From positions 1 to 5,985 of the forward strand of contig DSDB01000135.1 of NCBI GenBank assembly GCA_011057845.1: DNA of 5,985 bases, read 5' to 3'. Within the stretch, counting starts at the first letter, position 1. The number at the start of each line of letters is the position of its first letter. A program made the translations under genes and the position numbers. The notes under the pieces were generated by a model that saw only the letters and a program-made list of their open reading frames with translations, had not been told where the DNA came from and did no database searches. Shown here in pieces: positions 1 to 5,572 of this stretch. This stretch comes from Phycisphaerales bacterium. GTDB taxonomy: Bacteria; Planctomycetota; Phycisphaerae; Sedimentisphaerales; Anaerobacaceae.

Positions 1-867
1 AAGCCGACGCTGACGGTTGAGGAGGGGCGGGCCCTGGTTGAGACGATGGAGCGATACAACCGGGTCTTTCAGTGGTCCACGGAGGACCGGGCGGTCGATG
101 TGTATCATCGGATGTGCGAGCTGGTTCGCAACGGTCGGATCGGCAAGGTCCATACGATCCGGGTGGAGTTGCCGGCCGGGCCGGATTCGCCCGGCAATCC
201 CGAACCGCAGCCGATCCCGGAAGGATTTGACTATGATATGTGGCTGGGACCGGCCCCGTGGGCGCCCTATACGAGGGACCGGATTCACTGGAACTTCCGG
301 TGGATCTGGGACTACTCCGGGGGGATGTTGACGGACTGGGGGGCCCACCTGCTCGACGGGGCCCAGTGGGGCAACAACACCGAGCATACCGGCCCGGTCG
401 AGGTCGAGGGCAAGGGCAAGTTCCACGCCGGCGGCCTCTGGGATACGGCTTATGAGTACCATTTGGAGTACAAGTACGCCGACGGCGTCAGGCTGATTAT
501 TACCAGCGGCAACCCGAGCCTGCGGTTCGAGGGCGATAAGGGCTGGGTAGGCAACCGCGGCTGGCGGGCCCCTCTGGAGGCCGAGCCGGCGTCGATTCTG
601 ACCAGCGTGATTGGGCCCGATGAGGTGCGCCTGTTCACCGAACCCAGAGGCGAACAGCGGAACTTCCTCGATTGCGTCAAGAGCCGGAAGGCCTGCTATT
701 TCCCGCCGGAAACGGGCCAGCGATGCTTCACCATCGCCCATATCGGCAACATCTCCATGCGGCTGGGGCAGAAGTTGCGCTGGGACCCGCGGGCCGAGCG
801 GTTCGTCGACAACGACCCGGCGAACCGGATGCTCGGCCGGGCGATGCGCAGCCCGTGGACGCTTTAG
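1..867 (+). CDS. Gfo/Idh/MocA family oxidoreductase, C-terminal part (5' end outside window)
   Basis: The reading frame is open from base 1 to a TAG at 865-867, giving 288 residues with no start in view. Family members use NAD(P) to oxidise or reduce a sugar or sugar-like substrate. The N-terminal Rossmann domain is mostly missing: the window begins at KPTLTVEEG, which matches the conserved EKP motif, so the first visible residue is probably the catalytic lysine. The C-terminal substrate domain is complete. WLGPAPW lies at residues 81-87, and GGMLTDWGAHLLDGAQWG around 107-124 carries the conserved His (about 116) and Asp (about 119). The GPAPW and TDWGAH forms are typical of the large planctomycete branch of the family, whose members often carry a Tat signal; that end cannot be seen here. 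The next gene on the same strand is a DUF1080-TIM fusion, which suggests a C3-oxidation route for glycosides. The exact substrate is unknown. The upstream ATG at 46 is internal, not the start. Confidence 0.93.
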   Translation, partial: KPTLTVEEGRALVETMERYNRVFQWSTEDRAVDVYHRMCELVRNGRIGKVHTIRVELPAGPDSPGNPEPQPIPEGFDYDMWLGPAPWAPYTRDRIHWNFRWIWDYSGGMLTDWGAHLLDGAQWGNNTEHTGPVEVEGKGKFHAGGLWDTAYEYHLEYKYADGVRLIITSGNPSLRFEGDKGWVGNRGWRAPLEAEPASILTSVIGPDEVRLFTEPRGEQRNFLDCVKSRKACYFPPETGQRCFTIAHIGNISMRLGQKLRWDPRAERFVDNDPANRMLGRAMRSPWTL

Positions 868-894
868 AAATTGTCTCGAAACTGGAATCCAATT

Positions 895-981
895 TGTCAT
901 ACTGAGCGAAGCGAAGCATCCGGGCCTCGACTAAGCATCACAAGCCCGCGGCTGAGATGCTTCGCTTCGCTCGGAATGACA
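895..981. repeat. Long imperfect inverted repeat (REP/MITE-like hairpin)
   Basis: The left arm 895-920 and the right arm 956-981 are reverse complements at 24 of 26 positions; the mismatches are at arm positions 7 and 9. The core is GAGCGAAGCGAAGCATC, with a tandem GCGAA. The 35-nt interior (921-955) has an additional 5-bp stem, CGGGC (921-925) with GCCCG (944-948), so a compound hairpin can form. It sits 27 bp after the oxidoreductase stop and about 40 bp before the next start. There is no T-run after the right arm, so it is not a classic intrinsic terminator. From memory, GAGCGAAGCGAAG-type repeats recur between genes in many unrelated bacteria, which favours a dispersed repeat over a gene-specific site. 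I see no second copy in this window. Confidence 0.85.
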
Positions 982-1021
982 TTTGTTGGATGTGACTTGC
1001 ACTAACGGTCGGAAAATGGAT

Positions 1022-2560
1022 ATGGCAAGGTTGAACAGAACGACGATTGTGGCGGCGTGGGTCTTTGCGGCGATCTATGGTATGTGCCGTGAGTGCCCGG
1101 CTCGGGCGAGCGGCCCGACGCAATACGACCCGAAGGTGCTGACGGGCGCGGATATGTCGGCATGGCGGGGCGATACGGGCGACTGGACCGTCTACGGCGA
1201 TGTGTCGGTGAGCGCGGACGATGAGAAACTCCTCGTCGGCAAATCCGGCGCCGGCACGATGCTCAACGGGCCCAAGGGGCGGACGGTCAATCTCGTCAGC
1301 AAGGCCGAATTCGGCGACGTGCAGGCCCATATCGAGTTTATGATCCCCAGGGGCTCGAACTCGGGTGTGTATTTCATGGGCCGTTACGAAGTGCAGATAT
1401 ACGATAGCTTCGGCGTGGAGAAGGACCCGTATCCGGGCATCGAGTGCGGTGGGATTTATGAACGGTGGGACGATAACCGCCAACCGCAGGGCTACGAGGG
1501 CTACTCGCCGCGGGTCAATGCCTCCAAACCGGCCGGGCAGTGGCAGAGCTTCGACGTGGTGTTCCGGGCGCCCCGGTTTGACGCAGCGGGCAGGAAGCTG
1601 ACGAACGCCCGGATGGAGAAGGTCGTTCATAACGGCGTGGTAGTCCACGAGGACCTGGAGTTGACCGGGCCGACGCGGGCGGGGATGTTCGCGGACGAGA
1701 AACCGACCGGGCCCTTGATGCTTCAGGGCGACCACGGGCCGGTGGCCTATCGCAACATCCGGATCGCCCCGGCCGGGCCCCTACCCTTCTTCACGTTCGA
1801 CAATGGGATGCAGGACGCCAAACACCCGACGATCGCCTCACAGGTCCGGATGGTGGCGGAGTTGGGCTATGACGGCATCAGCGGGCATGCGGGCGGCGGG
1901 CTGGGTGAACTTGTCGCGGAAATGGACAAGCACGGCCTTCGGGCGCACAGCGTCTACATCGGTGTGAATATCGATGAGGGGCAGGCGCCCTATGGGCCGG
2001 AGATGGACAACACGATCGAGGTGCTCAAGGGGCGCAACTCGATTCTCTGGGTATTCATGCAGAGCGGCAGGCTCAAACCATCGGACCCATCCGGCGATGC
2101 CCGCGCGGCGGCCATTCTCAACGAGCTGGCGGGCAAGGCGGCCGCCCATCACCTGCGGATTGCCTTGTATCCGCATCAGGGCTTCTGGATGGAGACCGTG
2201 GAGGACACAATTCGCGTGGCCACGCAGGTGAATCGCCCGAACGTAGGGGTGACGTTCAACCTGTGCCATTTCCTGCGGACCGACGATGAGAGGAACATGG
2301 AGAAGGTGCTCAAGGCGGCCATGCCCAGGTTGTTTCTGGTCAGTATCAACGGGGCCGACAGCGGGGGCAAGGACTGGTCGACGCTGATCCAGACGCTGGG
2401 CCGGGGCACTTTCGATGGGGCGGGCTTCCTGAAGATGCTGTACGGACTGGGCTATAGCGGGCCGGTGGGCCTGCAGTGTTACGGAATCGGCGGCGACGCC
2501 CGCGACAACCTGAGCCGGTCGATCGAGGCTTGGCGACGGCTGAACGCAGGATTGAGATAA
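1022..2560 (+). CDS. Exported DUF1080 (3-keto-glycoside hydrolase-like) / xylose-isomerase-like TIM-barrel fusion
   Basis: This is a 512-residue two-domain protein. Residues 1-31 look like a Sec signal peptide: MARLNR, a hydrophobic TTIVAAWVFAAIYGM, then a possible cleavage after PARA. Residues about 35-250 form a DUF1080 domain (PF06439, concanavalin-like fold), with RGSNSGVYF at 110-118, RYEVQIYDSFG at 121-131 and the closing DHGPVAYRNI at 237-246. Residues about 254-508 match the sugar-phosphate isomerase/epimerase TIM barrel, with YPHQGFW (383-389), NLCHF (413-417), INGAD (442-446) and GLQCYG (483-488). DUF1080 proteins cleave 3-keto-glycosides, and related TIM barrels act on C3-oxidised sugars, so both halves may serve one pathway with the preceding oxidoreductase. 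The usual metal-ligand positions of the barrel look substituted. The start at 1022 has GGA 8 nt upstream; ATG 1016 and TTG 983 are in-frame alternatives. The families are clear; the joint activity is inferred. Confidence 0.93.
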   Translation: MARLNRTTIVAAWVFAAIYGMCRECPARASGPTQYDPKVLTGADMSAWRGDTGDWTVYGDVSVSADDEKLLVGKSGAGTMLNGPKGRTVNLVSKAEFGDVQAHIEFMIPRGSNSGVYFMGRYEVQIYDSFGVEKDPYPGIECGGIYERWDDNRQPQGYEGYSPRVNASKPAGQWQSFDVVFRAPRFDAAGRKLTNARMEKVVHNGVVVHEDLELTGPTRAGMFADEKPTGPLMLQGDHGPVAYRNIRIAPAGPLPFFTFDNGMQDAKHPTIASQVRMVAELGYDGISGHAGGGLGELVAEMDKHGLRAHSVYIGVNIDEGQAPYGPEMDNTIEVLKGRNSILWVFMQSGRLKPSDPSGDARAAAILNELAGKAAAHHLRIALYPHQGFWMETVEDTIRVATQVNRPNVGVTFNLCHFLRTDDERNMEKVLKAAMPRLFLVSINGADSGGKDWSTLIQTLGRGTFDGAGFLKMLYGLGYSGPVGLQCYGIGGDARDNLSRSIEAWRRLNAGLR

Positions 2561-2570
2561 AGATGGACGA

Positions 2571-2589
2571 ACCGCCCGTTGATGGCGGT
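2571..2589 (+). other. Short GC-rich hairpin after the fusion gene
   Basis: ACCGCC (2571-2576) and GGCGGT (2584-2589) can pair around a 7-nt loop, 10 bp after the TAA of the fusion gene. No T-run follows, so a terminator function is doubtful. It could protect the 3' end of the upstream message or reduce read-through into the next three genes. A 6-bp GC stem also occurs by chance in DNA of this composition. Confidence 0.3.
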
Positions 2590-2610
2590 CGGTGTATGGC
2601 GCCTCGCTCA

Positions 2611-2617
2611 GAGGTGG
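2611..2617 (+). promoter_or_regulatory. Ribosome binding site of the 98-aa gene
   Basis: GAGGTGG lies 4 nt before ATG 2622 and is one of the strongest Shine-Dalgarno-like matches in the window. It fixes the start at 2622 rather than at the in-frame GTG at 2592, which lies upstream of it. Confidence 0.65.
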
Positions 2618-2621
2618 TTTA

Positions 2622-2918
2622 ATGGATACACTCAAGCAATTGTACGAGTACTTCCCCACCGCCGTGTACACAGGCAAGTGCCTTGTGTTCATCAGCGAGG
2701 ATTATCGCATCGAGTTGACCGAGCACAAGAACGGGGATTTCACGAAGGAAAACGATGATCCCCCCGTTGTTCGGGTCCGCGTATACAAGCGTGCGCTGAC
2801 CGGCGAACTGGTGCCGGGTCATTATGAGGATTTCCAGTTGCCGACGCCGGGGGAGCTGGCCGAGCAGATCGAGAAGTATCTGCAGATGGCGATTGGGAGG
2901 ACCATTCGCGAAATGTGA
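2622..2918 (+). CDS. Hypothetical 98-aa protein of unknown function
   Basis: I do not recognise this protein. It has 98 residues, begins MDTLKQLYEYFPT and ends with TIREM. It has no signal peptide or membrane segment, so it is probably cytoplasmic. The N-terminal half contains short beta-prone stretches (CLVFISEDYRIEL, VVRVRVYKR) separated by a polar, charged loop. The C-terminal third (about 76-97) looks helical, with TPGELAEQIEKYLQMAIGR. There is a single Cys near residue 20, not part of a metal motif. A strong GAGGTGG site supports translation. The gene starts 61 bp after the fusion gene and ends 44 bp before the best start of the DUF167 gene; its TGA overlaps an alternative in-frame ATG (2918) of that gene. 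Co-transcription with DUF167 and MATE is likely. A small alpha/beta domain of a planctomycete-restricted family is the best description. Confidence 0.78.
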   Translation: MDTLKQLYEYFPTAVYTGKCLVFISEDYRIELTEHKNGDFTKENDDPPVVRVRVYKRALTGELVPGHYEDFQLPTPGELAEQIEKYLQMAIGRTIREM

Positions 2919-2962
2919 TGATGGCCCGCCCGGGAGGCCGCCGAGGTGGACTTTTTCCAACC

Positions 2963-3256
2963 ATGGATGATCTCCATATTATTTCCGAAGATCGGGACGT
3001 CCTGATTACCGTGAAGGTGGTTCCCGGCAGCAGCCGCACCGCCATCGCCGGGGTGCTGGGCGGCCTGTTGAAGGTCAAGATCGCCGCACCGCCGGAAAGG
3101 GGCAGGGCCAACACGATGCTGGCGGCCTTGTTGGCTCGGCGGCTGGGCGTCGGCAGGCAGGACGTCGAGATTCTGTCGGGGCATACCGGCCCGGTCAAGC
3201 AGGTGCGCATCGCAGGCGTAACCGCCGACGCCGTCAGGGACTTATTGCGAACATGA
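2963..3256 (+). CDS. DUF167 (YggU/UPF0235) family protein
   Basis: This 97-residue protein matches the DUF167 family (E. coli YggU, human C15orf40) along its whole length. The visible signatures are VKVVPGSSRTAIAGV near the N terminus, the central APPERGRANTMLAALLA, and LGVGRQDVEILSGHTGPVKQVRI near the C terminus. These match the family pattern of ApP..GkAN followed by sG....K. The length is normal for the family. The biochemical role is not established; it is a small cytoplasmic alpha/beta protein, and its position beside the MATE gene does not clarify it. ATG 2963 is preferred because it gives the usual N terminus and has AGGTGGA 12 nt upstream. In-frame ATGs at 2918 and 2921 would add 15 or 14 Arg/Gly-rich residues and couple directly to the upstream TGA. 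The end overlaps the MATE start by 4 nt. Confidence 0.9.
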   Translation: MDDLHIISEDRDVLITVKVVPGSSRTAIAGVLGGLLKVKIAAPPERGRANTMLAALLARRLGVGRQDVEILSGHTGPVKQVRIAGVTADAVRDLLRT

Positions 3257-4725
3257 CCCAGCAGCGGCCCAACGTATCCCCGCAACAGGCCTCGCAGCCA
3301 CAGGACGCTCCCGTCGGAGTACCCACAGCGGCCGACGACGAGACATCCCTGATGCACATGCTGAAGCTGGCCGGGCCCATGATCGTGATCACCGTGTCGT
3401 TCACCATCATGGAGACGGTCGACCGCCTGATGGTGTCCCGCGTGGGCACCGATGCGTTCGCCGCGATTGTTCCGGCGGGCTTCGTCGCCTTTGTCGCCGG
3501 TGGATTCGCGATGGGGACGATGGCGGCGCTCAATGCCCTGGTCAGTCAGAGCCTGGGGGCCGGACGGCTGCGGGACTGCTCCAGCTATTATTGGCAGATG
3601 CTTTACATGGGCGCGGCTTTCTTCGCGGTGGTGGTGGTCGTAACGTTTCCGGCGGCCCCGCTGGTGTTCCGCTGGATGCGGCAGCCGCCGGAGATCATCC
3701 CGCTGGAGGTGACGTATTTCCGGATTCTGTTGTTTGCGCACCTGCCGGCGGTCATCAACTGGGCCAGTGGACAGTTCTATGCGGGCATCCATCGGCCGTC
3801 GCTGGTCCTGCTGCCCTCGCTGGTCGGCCAGGCGGTCAACGTCGCCGCCAACTATGTGCTGATCTTCGGCAAGTTCGGCGCCCCGCGTCTGGGTCTGGCC
3901 GGGGCCGCATGGGGCACGTTCATCGGGATTGTCGCCGGTGCGGTGATCAATCTGGCGATATTATTCGGTTCGGAAATGCGAGAGCGGTTCGACTCGCGGC
4001 GGACGCTGGGAATCGACGTGGCCAAGATGAAGGACCTCCTGCGGGTGGGCCTGCCGGCGGGCGTGGCGCTGACGGTCAGCGTCCCGTGCTGGATGATTAT
4101 CCTGTTTGCGTTTGTAGGACGGTTCGGAACCGACGCCCTGGCGGCGACCAATGCGGTCCTGTCATGCACCAATGTGTCGGTCATGCCGGTGGTGGGTATG
4201 GGGATGGCGCTGACGGCCGCGGTGGGCAAGAGCGTCGGGGCCGGACGCAAAGACATGGCTATTCGGCAGACGACGATCTGCATTCGGGTGGCAATTGTCT
4301 ACATGGGCCTGGTGGGCGCGGGATGCTTCATATTCCGCGAACCCCTGATGAGGTTCTGGTCAAAGGAGCCCGCGGTCATCGCGGCAGGCACGCAGATCAT
4401 TATCTGCGCGGCCATCTACCAGGTGTTCCACGCGGCCAGGACGGTCTACAGTGCCGCACTGCGGGCGACGGGCGATACATTGTGGCTGGCCTACATCTCG
4501 GCCGTCGGAGCCCTGTTGATTCTCGGTCTGGGAGGCTATCTGACGGTGCGTCTGCTGCCCGGCCTCGGTTATATGGGCCCCTGGATTGCGGCGGGGGTAA
4601 GCATTGCGGTCGTCGGATTGAGCAACTGGCTGCGGTTCCGAAGCAACCGGTGGATGGAGATCGACCTGTTCCGTGAGCGGGTTCCGCCGGTAACGCCGGA
4701 TCCGCCCGCGGCGGCCGTTGAGTAG
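3253..4725 (+). CDS. MATE family efflux transporter
   Basis: This 490-residue inner-membrane protein has about twelve hydrophobic segments, roughly 36-56, 70-93, 114-137, 153-176, 184-205, 212-238, 262-287, 296-321, 342-362, 375-397, 410-430 and 440-461. The internal duplication of MATE proteins (two MatE domains) is directly visible: SRVGTDAFAA (62-71) recurs as GRFGTDALAA (289-298), and SLGAGR (100-105) recurs as SVGAGR (327-332). Family members export organic cations, drugs or lipid-linked compounds in exchange for Na+ or H+. Neither the substrate nor the coupling ion can be read here. The N-terminal 30 residues are a polar Gln/Pro-rich cytoplasmic tail, and the C-terminal tail is Pro-rich. 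The length is normal. ATG 3253 overlaps the DUF167 stop as ATGA, with AGGGA 12 nt upstream, which points to coupled translation. It converges with the next gene. Confidence 0.95.
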   Translation: MTQQRPNVSPQQASQPQDAPVGVPTAADDETSLMHMLKLAGPMIVITVSFTIMETVDRLMVSRVGTDAFAAIVPAGFVAFVAGGFAMGTMAALNALVSQSLGAGRLRDCSSYYWQMLYMGAAFFAVVVVVTFPAAPLVFRWMRQPPEIIPLEVTYFRILLFAHLPAVINWASGQFYAGIHRPSLVLLPSLVGQAVNVAANYVLIFGKFGAPRLGLAGAAWGTFIGIVAGAVINLAILFGSEMRERFDSRRTLGIDVAKMKDLLRVGLPAGVALTVSVPCWMIILFAFVGRFGTDALAATNAVLSCTNVSVMPVVGMGMALTAAVGKSVGAGRKDMAIRQTTICIRVAIVYMGLVGAGCFIFREPLMRFWSKEPAVIAAGTQIIICAAIYQVFHAARTVYSAALRATGDTLWLAYISAVGALLILGLGGYLTVRLLPGLGYMGPWIAAGVSIAVVGLSNWLRFRSNRWMEIDLFRERVPPVTPDPPAAAVE

Positions 4726-4738
4726 GCGCGGCGCCTAC
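4722..4738. terminator. Palindrome spanning the two convergent stop codons
   Basis: GTAGGCGC (4722-4729) and GCGCCTAC (4731-4738) are perfect 8-bp arms around one central G. As RNA this can fold into a hairpin of about 7 bp with a 3-nt loop from either strand. It contains the MATE TAG (4723-4725) and, on the other strand, the DUF1080 TAG (4737-4735). Its place between convergent genes suggests a bidirectional stop for transcription. No T-run is present on either side, so it may act only as a 3' stabiliser or a weak terminator. Confidence 0.45.
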
Positions 4739-5460
4739 ATATAGAAGGAGTCCGGCGCCGGCTGAACGGGCTCATCCGGGACGCCGACCATCCGGATGTT
4801 TCTGACGGCCCCGGCGGTCTGCCATGTGGCGAATCCCAGCGGCTGGCACAGATAGACCTCCGAACGTATGTCAATATGGCGGTTTTCGAGAACGATATTG
4901 ACGATTGGCTTGCCGTCGACCCATGCCTCGATGCGGTTGGACGTGACCCGCAGGCGAACGGCGTACCACCTGTTGTTCTCGAAGCTCATCATGTGGGTGG
5001 TTTCGTTGTTGGCGGCGTCGTAGTAGTCGATGTTGGACAGACCGCAGACGGATCCCCCCCAGCCGCCGAGGACCAGCGTGCAGGGTTTGTCGCTAACGGG
5101 GAACGTCAGACCGCAGAAGAAGTCCGTGCCGTTGATGCGCATCGCCTCACAGGTGATCTCATAGTTCATCCGGATGACGGGTCCGGTCCACGTGATGCCC
5201 GTCATGTCCTGGCCCATCTCCATGATGATGGCGCCGTCCTCGATATGGACCTGGCCCTGTCCGCCGAAATCCGTGGCTTTCCACTGGCCCAGGGTCTCTC
5301 CATCAAAGAGACGACCGTCGCCGACGTCGCCGCCGGAGCCGGTCTGTGGCCTGCCGCAGCCGGCCAGGACCATTGCCGCCCAAACCAGGGCCGCGATCGG
5401 AACCCAAGCCTCCGGCTGATTCACGGCCGATACCCAATGGAACAAAGCTGTATGTCTCAT
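4735..5460 (-). CDS. DUF1080 (3-keto-disaccharide hydrolase-like) lipoprotein
   Basis: This 241-residue protein has an N-terminal lipoprotein signal: hydrophobic PIAALVWAAMVLAGC, with lipobox LAGC and Cys35, then Gly at +2, consistent with outer-membrane anchoring. A short Gly-rich linker leads into a DUF1080 domain (about 48-226). Clear signatures are RLFDGETLGQWK, EDGAIIMEMGQDMTGITW, NYEITCEAMRINGTDFFCGLTFP, LGGWGGSVCGLSNID, NNETT and the closing QPLGFATWQTAGAVRNIRM. This is a different subfamily from the DUF1080 half of the fusion: it has the DFFCGLTFP and GGWGG signatures and no TIM barrel. Family members cleave 3-keto-glycosides, so a role in carbohydrate breakdown at the cell surface is inferred. 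ATG 5460 has GGAGAG 5 nt upstream; the next in-frame ATG (5478) lies beyond that site. The signal's n-region, about 20 residues, is unusually long, so a later GTG start at residue 13 is possible. Confidence 0.92.
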   Translation of the reverse strand: MRHTALFHWVSAVNQPEAWVPIAALVWAAMVLAGCGRPQTGSGGDVGDGRLFDGETLGQWKATDFGGQGQVHIEDGAIIMEMGQDMTGITWTGPVIRMNYEITCEAMRINGTDFFCGLTFPVSDKPCTLVLGGWGGSVCGLSNIDYYDAANNETTHMMSFENNRWYAVRLRVTSNRIEAWVDGKPIVNIVLENRHIDIRSEVYLCQPLGFATWQTAGAVRNIRMVGVPDEPVQPAPDSFYM

Positions 5461-5465
5461 GTCGG

Positions 5466-5471
5466 CTCTCC
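5466..5471 (-). promoter_or_regulatory. Ribosome binding site of the DUF1080 lipoprotein gene
   Basis: On the minus strand GGAGAG lies 5 nt before ATG 5460. It selects this start over the in-frame ATG at 5478 and the much longer open frame reaching 5658. Confidence 0.6.
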
Positions 5472-5485
5472 GAGTCATAATTGCG

Positions 5486-5514
5486 TTGAACAGGCCTGAT
5501 GAGTTGTTTAGATT
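5486..5514 (+). promoter_or_regulatory. Candidate sigma70-type promoter for the SirB1-like gene
   Basis: TTGAAC (5486-5491) and TAGATT (5509-5514) are separated by 17 bp. They match the consensus at about 5 of 6 and 4 of 6 positions. Transcription would begin near 5521, leaving a leader of about 50 nt before ATG 5573. The -10 shares bases with the opposing minus-strand -10. Confidence 0.4.
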
Positions 5515-5520
5515 ATACCA
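5512..5520 (-). promoter_or_regulatory. Extended -10 promoter element for the DUF1080 lipoprotein gene
   Basis: On the minus strand the sequence reads TGGTATAAT: a perfect TATAAT (5517-5512) preceded by the TGn extension. No convincing -35 lies 17 bp upstream, which is common for extended -10 promoters. Transcription would start near 5505, giving a leader of about 45 nt before ATG 5460. It lies in a locally AT-rich patch of otherwise GC-rich DNA, which adds weight. Confidence 0.5.
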
Positions 5521-5572
5521 TGCGTCCGCGTCCGAGGCGAGGCGTTTTTCAGCATGATTCGACGGTGCATGA

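Noticed and set aside
868..1021. Classic intrinsic terminator or tRNA in the gap after the oxidoreductase
   Set aside because: The strong hairpin has no T-run after it and cannot be folded into a cloverleaf; a dispersed repeat explains it better.
938..1735. 265-residue minus-strand open frame opposite the DUF1080 domain
   Set aside because: It runs antisense to a confident DUF1080 domain, reaches into the inverted repeat and has no family signature.
2592..2621. GTG start for the 98-aa gene, adding 10 residues
   Set aside because: The GAGGTGG ribosome binding site lies downstream of this GTG and is well placed for ATG 2622.
1838..2692. 284-residue minus-strand open frame opposite the TIM barrel
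   Set aside because: It is antisense to a recognisable domain, has no ribosome binding site that stands out and shows no domain.
2740..3792. 350-residue open frame on the minus strand
   Set aside because: It lies opposite three well-supported plus-strand genes and its translation is rich in His, Arg, Gly and Pro with no recognisable domain, as expected for an antisense shadow in GC-rich DNA.
3591..4676. 361-residue open frame in another plus-strand frame inside the MATE gene
   Set aside because: The translation is Gly/Arg-rich and non-hydrophobic, while the overlapping frame encodes a clear MATE protein.
4876..5499. 207-residue plus-strand open frame opposite the DUF1080 lipoprotein gene
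   Set aside because: It is rich in Val, Asp and Gly without any motif; the minus strand has the DUF1080 signatures, lipobox and promoter.
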